From SVEL01 sp045126215 (lineage in GTDB: Bacteria > Bacillota > Clostridia > Lachnospirales > Lachnospiraceae): DNA of 64,000 nt. The translations under genes were made by a program, and so were the position numbers. How positions within the stretch are numbered: position 1 is the stretch's first letter; every line of letters begins with the position of its first letter. Under the pieces are notes generated by a model, which saw only the letters and a program-made list of their open reading frames with translations, had not been told where the DNA came from and searched no databases. This document shows, piece after piece, positions 37,234 to 46,777 of the stretch. The DNA is taken from assembly GCA_045126215.1 (NCBI GenBank), contig JBGVOD010000006.1, positions 85,128-149,127 of the forward strand, written 5' to 3'.

Positions 37234-37794
37234 ATGAACAAAAATTACAAAATTGAACTAATTAATTACGTCAAACAACTGAATTCATCTGCAGAAATTG
37301 TTTTTATAGATCCAAAAGAATTAATTTTTGAAGAAGTTGCAAAAATGAACTGTTTTTATTGTGGAAAATATAACAATAACTGGAGGTGTCCTCCACATCT
37401 ACCAGACAACATTGACTATAAAAAAATGATGGAAGAGTTTGATGCTGGTTTATTTTTGATACTCACTTACAATATAACAAGCAAAGAACAGTTTGCTGTA
37501 GTCAGAAATGAATCCAGTGTTGCTGTTCACAGAATATTACTGGATTTAGAAAAATGGATGTACAATCATAACTCTTCTACTGCTATTTCTTTTATCGGTG
37601 GTTCATGTAAACTCTGTAAAGGTGGCTGTGGAAAAGAAAAATGTAATAATCCATATATGTCAAGAAGTCCAATCGAGGCATTAGGCATAAATGTAATAAA
37701 AAGTGCATCAAAATATGGAATAAATATTGAATTTCCAACAGATAAACAGTTAATGAGAATTGGAATGCTTTTATGGCAGGAAGGAGATAATTAA
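37234..37794 (+). CDS. DUF2284 predicted metal-binding protein
   Basis: 187-residue soluble protein with two Cys clusters: MNCFYCGKYNNNWRCPPHLP near the N-terminus and GGSCKLCKGGCGKEKC near residues 115-130, followed by RSPIEALGINV. This is the arrangement of DUF2284, thought to bind a metal or Fe-S centre; no reaction is established. The ATG at 37234 follows TAGGAGAAAT and lies 8 bases after the aminotransferase stop; its end abuts the next gene (stop TAA followed at once by ATG). It is unusual inside a polysaccharide locus and may serve the aminotransferase/cytidylyltransferase pathway. Confidence 0.8.
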   Translation: MNKNYKIELINYVKQLNSSAEIVFIDPKELIFEEVAKMNCFYCGKYNNNWRCPPHLPDNIDYKKMMEEFDAGLFLILTYNITSKEQFAVVRNESSVAVHRILLDLEKWMYNHNSSTAISFIGGSCKLCKGGCGKEKCNNPYMSRSPIEALGINVIKSASKYGINIEFPTDKQLMRIGMLLWQEGDN

Positions 37795-38505
37795 ATGAGA
37801 TATATTTTTTTAGTTGCAGGTAAGGGTTCAAGATTACAACCATTAACCCTTAAACATCCAAAATCAATGTTCAAACTTGATAATAACACAACACTTATTC
37901 AAAGAATGGTTAGTTTAATAAATGAATATGACAAAGAGGCCGATATTGTAGTTGTTACAGGTCATATGCATCAGTGCATAGAAGACGCTTTAGAAGGCGT
38001 AACATTTATCAATAACCCATTCTATGAAGTTACTAATTCAATTGCTTCCTTATGGTTTGCTAAAGAATATCTAGATGCGGACAATGTTGTTTTAATCGAT
38101 GGCGATATAGTGGTATCCAGGGAACTGATGGAAAAAGTTGTATGCCAGCCTGTATCAAAGGCTACTGTTTTGCTTGATAGTTCTATTAGAACTGATGGCG
38201 ACTATAATGTTCAAATATCAGGCGACAGAGTATTAGTTATGAGCAAACAACTAGATGATTATTATGGTGAATACGCTGGTCTCACAAAGTTAGATCATGA
38301 CAGTGCCTTAATGATGAAAACTAAAATGGAAGAAATGATTGATGACGGTCAATATAATCAATGGTACGAAGACGCATTAGTTCAAATGATATTTGAAAAC
38401 GATTTCAATCTCTATTATGAAGATATATGTGATTACGATTGGACAGAAGTTGATTGTGTAAGCGATATGCAACATGCAAAGAATATTCACTTAAGTGATC
38501 AATAA
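37795..38505 (+). CDS. LicC/PntC-like CTP:phospho-amine cytidylyltransferase
   Basis: 236-residue nucleotidyltransferase with IFLVAGKGSRLQPLTLKHPK (nucleotide loop), VVVTGHMHQCIEDAL, NNPFYEVTNSIASLWFAKEY and VVLIDGDIVVS (metal Asp). The NxFY...TNSxxSLW element is the one seen in LicC phosphocholine cytidylyltransferases and in PntC 2-aminoethylphosphonate cytidylyltransferases. It would make a CDP-activated headgroup that LicD could attach to a glycan. The substrate (choline, ethanolamine, aminoethylphosphonate or other) cannot be told. No choline kinase or PEP mutase gene is in the window. Confidence 0.82.
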   Translation: MRYIFLVAGKGSRLQPLTLKHPKSMFKLDNNTTLIQRMVSLINEYDKEADIVVVTGHMHQCIEDALEGVTFINNPFYEVTNSIASLWFAKEYLDADNVVLIDGDIVVSRELMEKVVCQPVSKATVLLDSSIRTDGDYNVQISGDRVLVMSKQLDDYYGEYAGLTKLDHDSALMMKTKMEEMIDDGQYNQWYEDALVQMIFENDFNLYYEDICDYDWTEVDCVSDMQHAKNIHLSDQ

Positions 38506-38513
38506 ATTCTATA

Positions 38514-38563
38514 AAAAGGATTACAATGTCTATATATAATATGTTAGATATTGTAATCCTTTT
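38514..38563. terminator. Bidirectional terminator between convergent genes
   Basis: A perfect 14-base stem (AAAAGGATTACAAT / ATTGTAATCCTTTT) with a 22-base AT-rich loop lies right after the cytidylyltransferase stop. A-run and T-run flank it on both sides, so it can end transcription from either direction. Confidence 0.8.
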
Positions 38564-38607
38564 CATTACATGAATAAGTACTAATAATTCAAAATTCTTC
38601 TTTATTC

Positions 38608-40185
38608 CTATTTGAGTATGTTTTGTATATAATACTTTGAATATTTACAAATCTCATCATCTAAATACTCCAACCCATACTCTTCAATCAGTGTCCTTCT
38701 TTCAGAATACAAGTTCGTTCCCAAGCCAAGTCTGTCACCTTCTATTGTATATCCCATTGCAGCAAGTGTAGTTGGAAATATATCCAGTGTAGTAAATTCT
38801 CTGTTCTCTTCTTTGTTAGCTCTAATAGTATCAGAATTAATAATTGTAAAATATGTTTTTCTATCATAGTCTGATTTAATCATCGTGTCAGTTGTTGTAG
38901 ACATACTCAAATGATCTCCACTAAGTATAATAACTGTATCTTCATAAAAATCTTGTTCCTGTATCCACCTTATAAAGTTATATACATTTATATCTGAATT
39001 ATAAATTACATTTTCATACTGTATATCAAAAGGATATTCAAATGCATGACTTTCAGTATCAATAACCAATCCATCAGGTGCATGCGTATCTGCTGTTAAT
39101 ATAGTGAAATTAAATGGCTCATCTTTTTCTGCAAGTTCTAATATCTTTTCCTTGGACCATTCAAACAGTTTTCCATCTTCAAATCCCCACCACACTTCTT
39201 CTCCTGATTTCATCTTTCCTTCTTCAAGTGCTGAAAACCTATCCCAAATTCTATAATTACCATGTTGTGTAAAATATTTGTCTCTTCCAGCAAATTTTGC
39301 ATCAGAACCAAACATTAACATCTGATTGTATCCATCTCTTTCTAAAATTTCACCTATTGATGTAGCACCACCAAGAAAGACACTATATTCCTCAAAACTA
39401 TTAGAGCCTATAGGAATAGTTAATGGTATTCCCGATGTCTGTGCCACCATACCAGCAATAGTCCAACCTGTATTAGCAGTAACATTCGCTCCATTTATAA
39501 TACATCCTGATGTGAAATTTTCATTTTTCAATGCAAGCCTTGTCAGATTTGGAATCAGACTTGAATCCATTGCACCTCCAAAGCATTCATCAGCATATGA
39601 GCTCTCCATTGACTCTAAAAAAATATATATAAGGTTTTTCTTTTTATCCGGAGCTTTTATAGATACTTCTGATGCATCAACATACTCGTTTTCATACAGC
39701 TTTGTACTCTTAGAAATATCACTAATATATTCATCTATTCCCAATGCTCTAATACAATAATTCACATTTAAACATAAAATAATTAAAGAAATAACAAGAA
39801 TACCTTTTCGTATAATCCTACAAATGATATTATCTGTATAACTTATATCAAAACTTTTATTACGAATTTTCATATTAAATTTAAACTCAGAATATCTCTG
39901 GACATACACTAATACGATATATATTATAACAGCCGGAATAAATATAGGTAATATATATTTCAAAGCACCTGTTACAAAGCCTTCTATTACATCACTGTTT
40001 GTACCTTCAAGGGGAACCATCAGATGAAATACCACCTGACTAAAAGGGATTTCTCCAAACTCCTCCAATGTCCAATTAGATGCATATCTTAGCAGCATTG
40101 CAAAAGCCAACAGTAAAAATGCTACTAAAACATAGCATATTTTCAAAAAAAATCTAATTTTACTTTTCTTTTGTTGTTTATCCAT
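38608..40185 (-). CDS. LTA-synthase-like phosphoglycerol transferase
   Basis: 525-residue membrane enzyme. About four N-terminal spans (for example LKICYVLVAFLLLAFAML) precede an extracellular sulfatase/alkaline-phosphatase-fold domain. NLIYIFLESMESSYADEC contains the metal-binding Glu, and GANVTANTGWTIAGMVAQTS supplies the nucleophile Thr region of LtaS/MdoB-type proteins; ILTADTHAPDG and ILSGDHLSM are the later metal motifs. It probably transfers phosphoglycerol from phosphatidylglycerol to a polysaccharide or makes a teichoic-acid-like chain. The ATG at 40185 has AAAAGG upstream. Confidence 0.85.
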   Translation of the reverse strand: MDKQQKKSKIRFFLKICYVLVAFLLLAFAMLLRYASNWTLEEFGEIPFSQVVFHLMVPLEGTNSDVIEGFVTGALKYILPIFIPAVIIYIVLVYVQRYSEFKFNMKIRNKSFDISYTDNIICRIIRKGILVISLIILCLNVNYCIRALGIDEYISDISKSTKLYENEYVDASEVSIKAPDKKKNLIYIFLESMESSYADECFGGAMDSSLIPNLTRLALKNENFTSGCIINGANVTANTGWTIAGMVAQTSGIPLTIPIGSNSFEEYSVFLGGATSIGEILERDGYNQMLMFGSDAKFAGRDKYFTQHGNYRIWDRFSALEEGKMKSGEEVWWGFEDGKLFEWSKEKILELAEKDEPFNFTILTADTHAPDGLVIDTESHAFEYPFDIQYENVIYNSDINVYNFIRWIQEQDFYEDTVIILSGDHLSMSTTTDTMIKSDYDRKTYFTIINSDTIRANKEENREFTTLDIFPTTLAAMGYTIEGDRLGLGTNLYSERRTLIEEYGLEYLDDEICKYSKYYIQNILK

Positions 40186-40295
40186 AGTTATTACCTTTTC
40201 TGACACTAACTTGATATGCAAATTGCTTCGACGCGATATAACTCACATAGTCTAGATAATACCACAAAATACAAGTAAAAGTAAATAAAAAATAT

Positions 40296-40333
40296 CCCTT
40301 AAGAATTGGTATAATTTTACCGATTCTTAAGGG
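40296..40333 (-). terminator. Terminator overlapping the 3' end of the acyltransferase gene
   Basis: Arms CCCTTAAGAATTGGT and ACCGATTCTTAAGGG form a near-perfect 15-base stem with an 8-base loop. On the minus strand ATATTTTTTATTT follows. The stop codon of the acyltransferase frame lies in the loop, so the last codons are part of the hairpin. Confidence 0.8.
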
Positions 40334-41305
40334 TTAATCCCAGCTTAGCGAACCTCTTTAATGGTTCTTCTATATATTTGTTAATCAATATTGATAACGT
40401 CATAGTTACAACAATTAACACTAGTCCTTTTATCCACATATTGGATATATATATTTTAATTTTCATTAGAATCAAATAATGTAACAAATATATAGGAAAA
40501 CTAATTTCCCAACCTTTTGAAGGAATCTGCATCTTCCTAGGAGTTCTCCAATATATTTTCCACACATAATGCCCAAAAATATTATTGCCTCCAAAGCAAC
40601 AACCAACAAGTACTTATCATGTAAATATCCTGAAGGCTCAAATCCCCATAAAATTTTTCTAAAAAGAGGAGTAAGAGCAAGAATACCAGTTACACCTAAT
40701 ATCACCAAAAAATCTCCTAATAAAATTTTTTTATCTCTTATATTTTTGAATACAAAAGCCAATATCATTCCCACAGCAAAAATTGGTATATACCAATATA
40801 ATCGAATTGAGTTTTCCTGATAATCAGTGTATCGAATCAGATAAAAGAAAGATAAAGCCGTCACTGATATCAATATTCCGACAAACACTTTTCCATTCTT
40901 TATAAATTTATAAAGAAAAATAAATACAGGATATACCAAATACATTTTTATAATTACTGGCATATACCAAAAGTGTCCTGCCCCTTTCATTGCCAGAATA
41001 TGTGGTAATACGTCATCTAACTTAATTAATCCTGATATGACTGCCAATAATAATGAAACTATGTAAACCGGATATATTCGCAAAAATCTCTTAAGATAAA
41101 AATGGAGTACAGAAAAGTGGTCTACATCATCAACATATGGAAGCATCAAGAAAAAACCACACATTATCATAAAACACCAAACACCGATTTTACCACAGCC
41201 CATAGCATATATCCCATAGGAAGAACTTGTACTTATCCAGTGAGCCACTAAAACAATGATACACGCTATTCCTCTTAGAGATTCAAATTTTAAATTTTTT
41301 TCCAT
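40317..41305 (-). pseudogene. Acyltransferase 3 family O-acetyltransferase, split by a one-base frameshift
   Basis: Membrane acyltransferase of about 329 residues if repaired. The 5' frame (41305 to about 40505) begins NLKFESLRGIACIIVLVAHW, the family's first helix with the active-site His, and has about eight spans. It then slips at KVGK into a non-conserved tail ending at 40472. The other frame (readable from 40565, stop at 40317) supplies the missing end: ISFPIYLLHYLIL and INKYIEEPLKRF, the standard C-terminus. Adding one A to the minus-strand AAA at 40505-40507 would restore K-V-G-K-I-S-F-P. It would O-acetylate a glycan. It could be an inactivating mutation, a phase-variable site or a sequencing error. 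Confidence 0.85.
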
Positions 41306-41342
41306 TGTATATACCTACTTTACCTTATTTTAGATAAATACC

Positions 41343-43254
41343 TTAATCACACCAGTATACCTCATAGGAATCCGTCTCTCCTATCTTTTTATATCCTAGT
41401 GACTCAATATATTCGTCAGAAAACTTATTCTTATCCCTTATAAAACATTCAATATTATATTTAGAAAAAGCATCATGTACTACTTCAACATCATATTCTA
41501 CGCCACCACAAAGCATTGTGCTCATCACAGTAAATGTATCATATACATTTCCATATCCTTCTGCATTTCCTGCATTAACCAAATCGTCCTCATTTGGCAT
41601 TCTAATCTGATATATACTAAAATCTGTTAAGATTGAAGCATCGTATGTGCGTAATTCAATTGCTAAACCCTCTCCATAATACGCTATAACCTGATTGTTA
41701 TTCGTATAATCATGGATAATATCCGAAACTTCTATGACCTCATCACTTACCTTATATATATTATCTCTTCCATCATCATGTTCATATCCAAATTTCACCC
41801 CCGCAGTTTGAACTAAAAGTACAATCAAAGCTACTATTAATACTTTATCAAATAATTTCTTACACCTGAAAACTATATCTACCAAAACAATACTAATCGT
41901 TAGCGCTATAGGCAGCATCCAGTTAAATCTGTAATACCTACTCATTAGTCCAAACTTTTCAACAAGTTTTGATGCAAATAATGGGTTAAACACTGTAAGT
42001 AAAGCTACAATTGGCATATATCCCAGTATATACTTTTTTGTACCTTTTTGATTTTTAATAATATACACAATAGCAAATACATATATCGAAAAAAAAGATA
42101 TATTACCCCAATAGTTTAAGAAAACATTTTTAAAAAAATCTTCATCCATTTGAAAAAAATTCATAACCAGATTACCCCAACATCACATAAATTAAAAGGA
42201 ATGCCAAACAAGGCAAAAAACTTATTGCACTATTTATTACTGTTATAATATTTTTTGCTTTTATATTAATAGGTACTAATAATACAAACAATGTAGCAGG
42301 TATCAATATCATTGCTGTATCATTGACCATTAATCCTACAATGCTTGCCATATATAAACATGTCCAATTTGACTGTTTAAACTTATTTTCAAAAATATAG
42401 CAAGATATCAATATCAAAAGAGGAACCGTGATATTGGCTGTGATTGATTTGGCTTCTGCAAGTCTGTAAAAAAGAAAATTTGCAGGAGTATATATGGTAT
42501 TCATATATGTATTGATATAGAAAACTAGTCCTACTGTACATATTGCTTTTTTGTAATCTTTGAACAATTTCCTTGCGATAAGAAAAATAATATAACTATT
42601 AGCCAGTACTTCACATATACCAATCACCCTATTAACGACTATCAAAGGATGAATAGAAAACATTTTGCTTATGGCTGCTGCAAATGATTCATAAAGCATA
42701 ATCTGATTAAATACTGTATATGTGGAATCACTTCCTAAATATGGTTCTTTTGCATTAAGCAGCCCTGACTCTACTGTACTATTAATGATTCCATTATAAT
42801 ATGAATTGTCATAAAGGCTAGTATAATAGGTAATATCAACTGTGTAATATATCAAAAAAGCAAAAAAAGCCACAAATACTATTATCCATACCATTCTATT
42901 GATACTGATAGTTTTAATCTTGGAATTAATTTTAGACAATATTATATCCCTTGTTACCAATTCATTTCTTTGTATATACTGCCTAACTGTTAATCTAATC
43001 ATTAATAGTCCACAAATGAGAAAACCTATTGAAATAACAATAAGTATATTTGAAAACAATGCTAGTGATTTATTTGTAAACTGTATAGGTATATAAACAA
43101 TCGCAAGTATAAAGAAATATACAACCGCACCAAAAACGGGTCTGAAAAAACGATCCATTTTCAAGCCAAAAACATTGTCAACAATATATCCTGTACATAT
43201 AAACATAGTAGCTAAATATGCAATAACTACAAACACACCAAAATAACTGTCCAT
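41343..43254 (-). pseudogene. DUF6077-like polytopic membrane protein, split by a frameshift in a G run
   Basis: Two adjacent frames make one protein. The upstream part (43254-42172, about 360 residues) has about ten spans and ends with YVMLG at a TAA. The downstream part (42164-41343) starts with MNFFQMDEDFFKNVFLNYWG, has about four spans and then a soluble end with GYKKIGETDSYEVYW. Removing one G from the minus-strand GGGG at 42175-42178 gives YVMLGNLVMNFFQM and a single frame of about 635 residues. Large multi-spanning proteins like this are common in polysaccharide loci and are probably GT-C-like glycosyltransferases. The family name is tentative. GAGGAAAAAGT precedes the ATG at 43254. 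Confidence 0.75.
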
Positions 43255-43374
43255 ACTTTTTCCTCTTTCCACTATGGTAAAATTGCAAAATAACAGCTAA
43301 AAAGTAAATACATACCATATCGACCATTTACCCCAAAACACACACAGAATAGTTAATATAAAATCTAAAGAAAA

Positions 43375-43430
43375 ATGCTAATATAAGTATATATCATATT
43401 TCTATCAGAGTTTTATATATATTAGCACCA
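43375..43430 (-). terminator. Possible terminator after the FemAB-like gene
   Basis: Arms TGCTAATATA and TATATTAGCA pair around a long AT-rich loop and are followed by TTTTTC on the minus strand. The loop is large for a terminator, hence the low score. Confidence 0.35.
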
Positions 43431-43451
43431 ATTTCAAAATAAAATTATTTT

Positions 43452-44390
43452 TTATAATTCTATTTGCATACGCATTTTTGTAGAAGGTATACAACCTATA
43501 CTTTCCTTAAAACTACATAATCCATAATTTGGATTGCCTTCCTCTGTAGAAATACCTATATCAAGTATCTCAAATCCCAATTCTTTATAGAACTTTACTA
43601 AATTATAGGAAAGGAAATTTATAGGCTTATATTCTCCAACACCAGGGATATCTCCCCAATATACAACTTGCGCAATTTTAGATGTTAATCTATATACAAC
43701 TGCAGCTGCTATAGTATTACCTTCATGATTAACCAAAAAGAAATCATGATTAACAACTTTTATTGTAGACATTACTTGCTCTTTAGTCATCCTTAATGGA
43801 AATCCTCTATAATCCCTATTTATTTTTATTATATCGTAAGCTTCTTCTTTCTGCTCATCTGAAATACAACGTATAAAATTATGATTACAATCCATAGCGA
43901 TTCTTAAATTTTTCCGAGCATTATAATGTATTAATTGCTCATATGATGTCATATCAAAAGAATTTAAATCAAATGAGTAATTAACATCTGCAAATTCTAT
44001 ATGAAATCCATTTCCTAATAAAGCATTGTATATTTTTGAATTATCATTTGCACAATATACATCTGCTGGAAGATATAAATTGATTAATCTTCCACCATTA
44101 GATTTCACATAATCTTTTAAAAGACCTACAAATTCCCATATATACTCTACTGAAGTATCCTTTCGCAAAAGTACTATATTTGAAAACGGTGCAGAAAATG
44201 GTGCTCTCCACTCACCATCTTTTTCACCTATCGCCAATAATATTCTATATTTTTTATCTTTACCAGCTAAATAATGCACTTTATCAACTTTGTTACTATT
44301 CAACTCAATAAATTCATATTTACTAAATACAGGTATTCCATCTGGTACTAATTTTGCATATTCTGTTCCTGTTAATTCCACTATTTCCAC
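43452..44390 (-). CDS. FemAB/GNAT-like acyl- or aminoacyl-transferase
   Basis: 312-residue soluble protein with two GNAT-like halves. The second half shows YNARKNLRIAMDCNHNFIRC, DFFLVNHEGNTIAAAVVYRL and YKPINFLSYNLVKFYKELGF, with FKESIG near the end. This matches the FemAB-type or BioF2-like acetyltransferase domain often found in exopolysaccharide loci, where it may modify an amino sugar. Translation appears to begin at GTG (44390) with AGAGGA upstream. It follows a gap of about 470 bases after the formyltransferase gene. Confidence 0.7.
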   Translation of the reverse strand: MEIVELTGTEYAKLVPDGIPVFSKYEFIELNSNKVDKVHYLAGKDKKYRILLAIGEKDGEWRAPFSAPFSNIVLLRKDTSVEYIWEFVGLLKDYVKSNGGRLINLYLPADVYCANDNSKIYNALLGNGFHIEFADVNYSFDLNSFDMTSYEQLIHYNARKNLRIAMDCNHNFIRCISDEQKEEAYDIIKINRDYRGFPLRMTKEQVMSTIKVVNHDFFLVNHEGNTIAAAVVYRLTSKIAQVVYWGDIPGVGEYKPINFLSYNLVKFYKELGFEILDIGISTEEGNPNYGLCSFKESIGCIPSTKMRMQIEL

Positions 44391-44862
44391 TGTTTATATT
44401 TCCTCTTATTATATAGTAGTAGTGTTTATAGTCCCTCTCCAAGGACTGTATTTCATGATATTTTAGATACTATGTGCTTTTCTTCTATCACTTAATGATT
44501 TTAGCATGAATCCAACCACGGTCTCTTTATATTTTTGCTATGAACTAGATTTCTTATGATAGTTTATTCTGAGCAAAGTTACAATCACCAAGAAGACTTT
44601 CCTCAATTTTAGTCGAAATCAATTTTTTAAAGATTTTTGCTTTTCATATAACATCATAACATATCTATATATTTAATTTTACAACTAGATAATGGTTATT
44701 TCCACATATAAAACTATGTTAACATTATCAAGGATATACTCTTTACAATTTTTATAAATATTTACAACCCTGCTATAAAATCTTTGGTGTATATTTAAAA
44801 AGTGTTTTCAGAATGTAAACAATACAATATAGCTATATTTTTCAGATACAAAATATACTTTA
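44391..44862. other. AT-rich non-coding gap between the FemAB-like and formyltransferase genes
   Basis: No open frame, RNA gene or strong hairpin is evident in these 472 bases. A short AGTCC/GGACT inverted repeat near 44430-44450 and several TTGTAA/TATAAT-like words occur, but none at convincing promoter spacing. The 3' part could hold a promoter for the FemAB-like gene. Confidence 0.5.
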
Positions 44863-45708
44863 TTATGTGATAAATCTATATCCAATAGGTATCAAATCGG
44901 AGGCTCTAAAAATCTTTTTTGTCTCATATTCTTGTACCTCACTAATAATAAGAAATCCTTCACAAGTTTTAATCCATACCCCAGAATCACTAATGTTAAC
45001 TGCTCTTCCTACTGGTCCATAATAATTACAATCTTTTATTTCATAGTTACCAATAACCTCATATCTCTTACCCCTTATATTAATCATAGGTCTTGGATAA
45101 GATGGAGTTAATGCTTTAAAGAATCTTTTTAACAATTCATTTGACATTTGAAAATCAATATAACAGTCATCCAAATTTCTTTTTGCTCCAAATGACACTT
45201 TATTAATATCTTGCTTTATGCCAACTATCTCTCCATTGATATACTTGTAACATATTGTTCCTGCATATTTTTCAACCAATTCATCTATTTTACAATTTAT
45301 TTCATCAATGGTCTGGTTTTTATATTCAAATTTAAACTGTCCTAATATATCACCTGCATCCATATACTTATCAACTAAATGGAAGGTAATTCCCAATTCC
45401 TTTTCACCATTCATAATTGCATAAAAGCTTGAATGCATTCCCCGATATTTTGGCAATAATGCGCCATGAACATTAATGAATCTTTTTTTTTCTAATTCTT
45501 CCTCTCGTATAAATCGTGAATAACCACATAAAAACACATAGGGACAATCAACATCAAAAAAATCACTAATCAACTCATCATTTTCTCTTAATAGACTTTT
45601 ATGTCCTTCATCATTTTGATTTAATAAGTATACTTTGTCAAATATCTTTTGAATTGACTTTAAACCATAAGTATCATAATGGGAACCACCCGCAAAAATT
45701 ATTTCCAA
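44863..45708 (-). CDS. Sugar N-formyltransferase (dTDP-3-amino-3,6-dideoxyhexose type)
   Basis: 281-residue enzyme of the formyl-methionyl-tRNA formyltransferase superfamily. FINVHGALLPKYRGMHSSFY contains the catalytic Asn-x-His, and GITFHLVDKYMDAGDILGQF the catalytic Asp and folate site, as in FdtF/QdtF/VioF-type sugar formyltransferases. A small C-terminal domain (PIGYRF) follows. The FdtA/QdtA and FdtB/QdtB genes are 1-3 kb upstream on the same strand, so the most likely reaction is N10-formyl-THF-dependent formylation of a dTDP-3-amino-3,6-dideoxyhexose. Confidence 0.85.
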   Translation of the reverse strand: MEIIFAGGSHYDTYGLKSIQKIFDKVYLLNQNDEGHKSLLRENDELISDFFDVDCPYVFLCGYSRFIREEELEKKRFINVHGALLPKYRGMHSSFYAIMNGEKELGITFHLVDKYMDAGDILGQFKFEYKNQTIDEINCKIDELVEKYAGTICYKYINGEIVGIKQDINKVSFGAKRNLDDCYIDFQMSNELLKRFFKALTPSYPRPMINIRGKRYEVIGNYEIKDCNYYGPVGRAVNISDSGVWIKTCEGFLIISEVQEYETKKIFRASDLIPIGYRFIT

Positions 45709-45769
45709 ACAAATCTTCCTTTCATTAATAGTATTATAAATAATATGACATCAATATTTTTTAATATGT

Positions 45770-46768
45770 TTAAACATTTTTAGAGGTCATAAGGTTATTT
45801 TGTATAATATCAACAATGGTACTCATATCTTCAATTCCATATCTTTGATCTATAGGAATTGGTATTATATTATTTGATAAAAATTTTTCAAATTGATTAG
45901 ATTCATTACTTTCTACTACCCACTTCCACCATTGTGGTACATATATTTTATTTTCTACCAATTTTTTTCTTAACGTGCTTGAATTTTCTTTTATTAATAA
46001 TGGGTATACCATAGGATCATCTACCAATTCCAAACCTTTTAACTGATTATTATTCGAAAGTCTTTCAACTAAATAGTGATAATTTTTCTTTCTAATGTGT
46101 CTAATCTTATCATAATCAATATTCGCTAACAAATGTCTTGTTAACTTTGACATTTGTTTTGGTCCATCCTCACACAATCTATCCTCATTTCTTAAATAAT
46201 CTAGATACGCTGAGTTTGTCCCAATTTCTATTGCCTTAAACAAATATTGAGCATAATTATATGAAACATCTTGTTCATATTTTTCTATCTTTAATTTATG
46301 ATTTGTAATTACATATGCACCATCAGGCACACCTACAAATTTCCGTGGTGAATATATATTATATATACCGTTTCTAATTATTGGTTTTGTAAAAAAAGCC
46401 TGCGTATTATCAAATATTACGTTTCTATATCTATCAATAATTGAATAATAAAATCCTTCTTGTTTTATACCATAATAATTTGTTACTAGAATAATATCAT
46501 TACAGCCAATTTCCTGCATATCAGGCATAAAGTCTTCTCCAATATTATACTTATTATAAACAATTCCTTCATCTTCTAAAACATCTAAAACAGTATGACA
46601 AATATAAACTGGAACCCAAATTCTTTTGCATCCACTATCTTTAATTGCTTCAACTATACCATATCGTGCAGCATTTAATCGTGTTATAAATTCTTCTTTT
46701 ATTCCTATATTTAAAAAATATTCTTCTCCCATACTATCTATCGCTAGATATCCACCATACTCATTCAT
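45770..46768 (-). CDS. DegT/DnrJ-like PLP-dependent protein, divergent
   Basis: 332-residue protein with an aminotransferase fold but weak similarity to the standard sugar aminotransferases. LNAARYGIVEAIKDSGCKRI, IWVPVYICHTVLD, DIILVTNYYGIKQ, IFDNTQAFFT and IYSPRKFVGVPDGAYVI match the DegT order. In the last, Lys aligns with the PLP Lys of FdtB (YPGKNLGALGDAG). It sits between the FdtB-like and formyltransferase genes. It could transaminate a different sugar or act as a partner of the neighbouring enzyme. The ATG follows GGAGAAATAT. Confidence 0.7.
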   Translation of the reverse strand: MNEYGGYLAIDSMGEEYFLNIGIKEEFITRLNAARYGIVEAIKDSGCKRIWVPVYICHTVLDVLEDEGIVYNKYNIGEDFMPDMQEIGCNDIILVTNYYGIKQEGFYYSIIDRYRNVIFDNTQAFFTKPIIRNGIYNIYSPRKFVGVPDGAYVITNHKLKIEKYEQDVSYNYAQYLFKAIEIGTNSAYLDYLRNEDRLCEDGPKQMSKLTRHLLANIDYDKIRHIRKKNYHYLVERLSNNNQLKGLELVDDPMVYPLLIKENSSTLRKKLVENKIYVPQWWKWVVESNESNQFEKFLSNNIIPIPIDQRYGIEDMSTIVDIIQNNLMTSKNV

Positions 46769-46777
46769 ATATTTCTC

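Noticed and set aside
36132..38505. A complete phosphonate biosynthesis operon
   Set aside because: The aminotransferase and cytidylyltransferase would fit, but no PEP mutase or phosphonopyruvate decarboxylase gene is present in the window, so phosphonate synthesis cannot be claimed.
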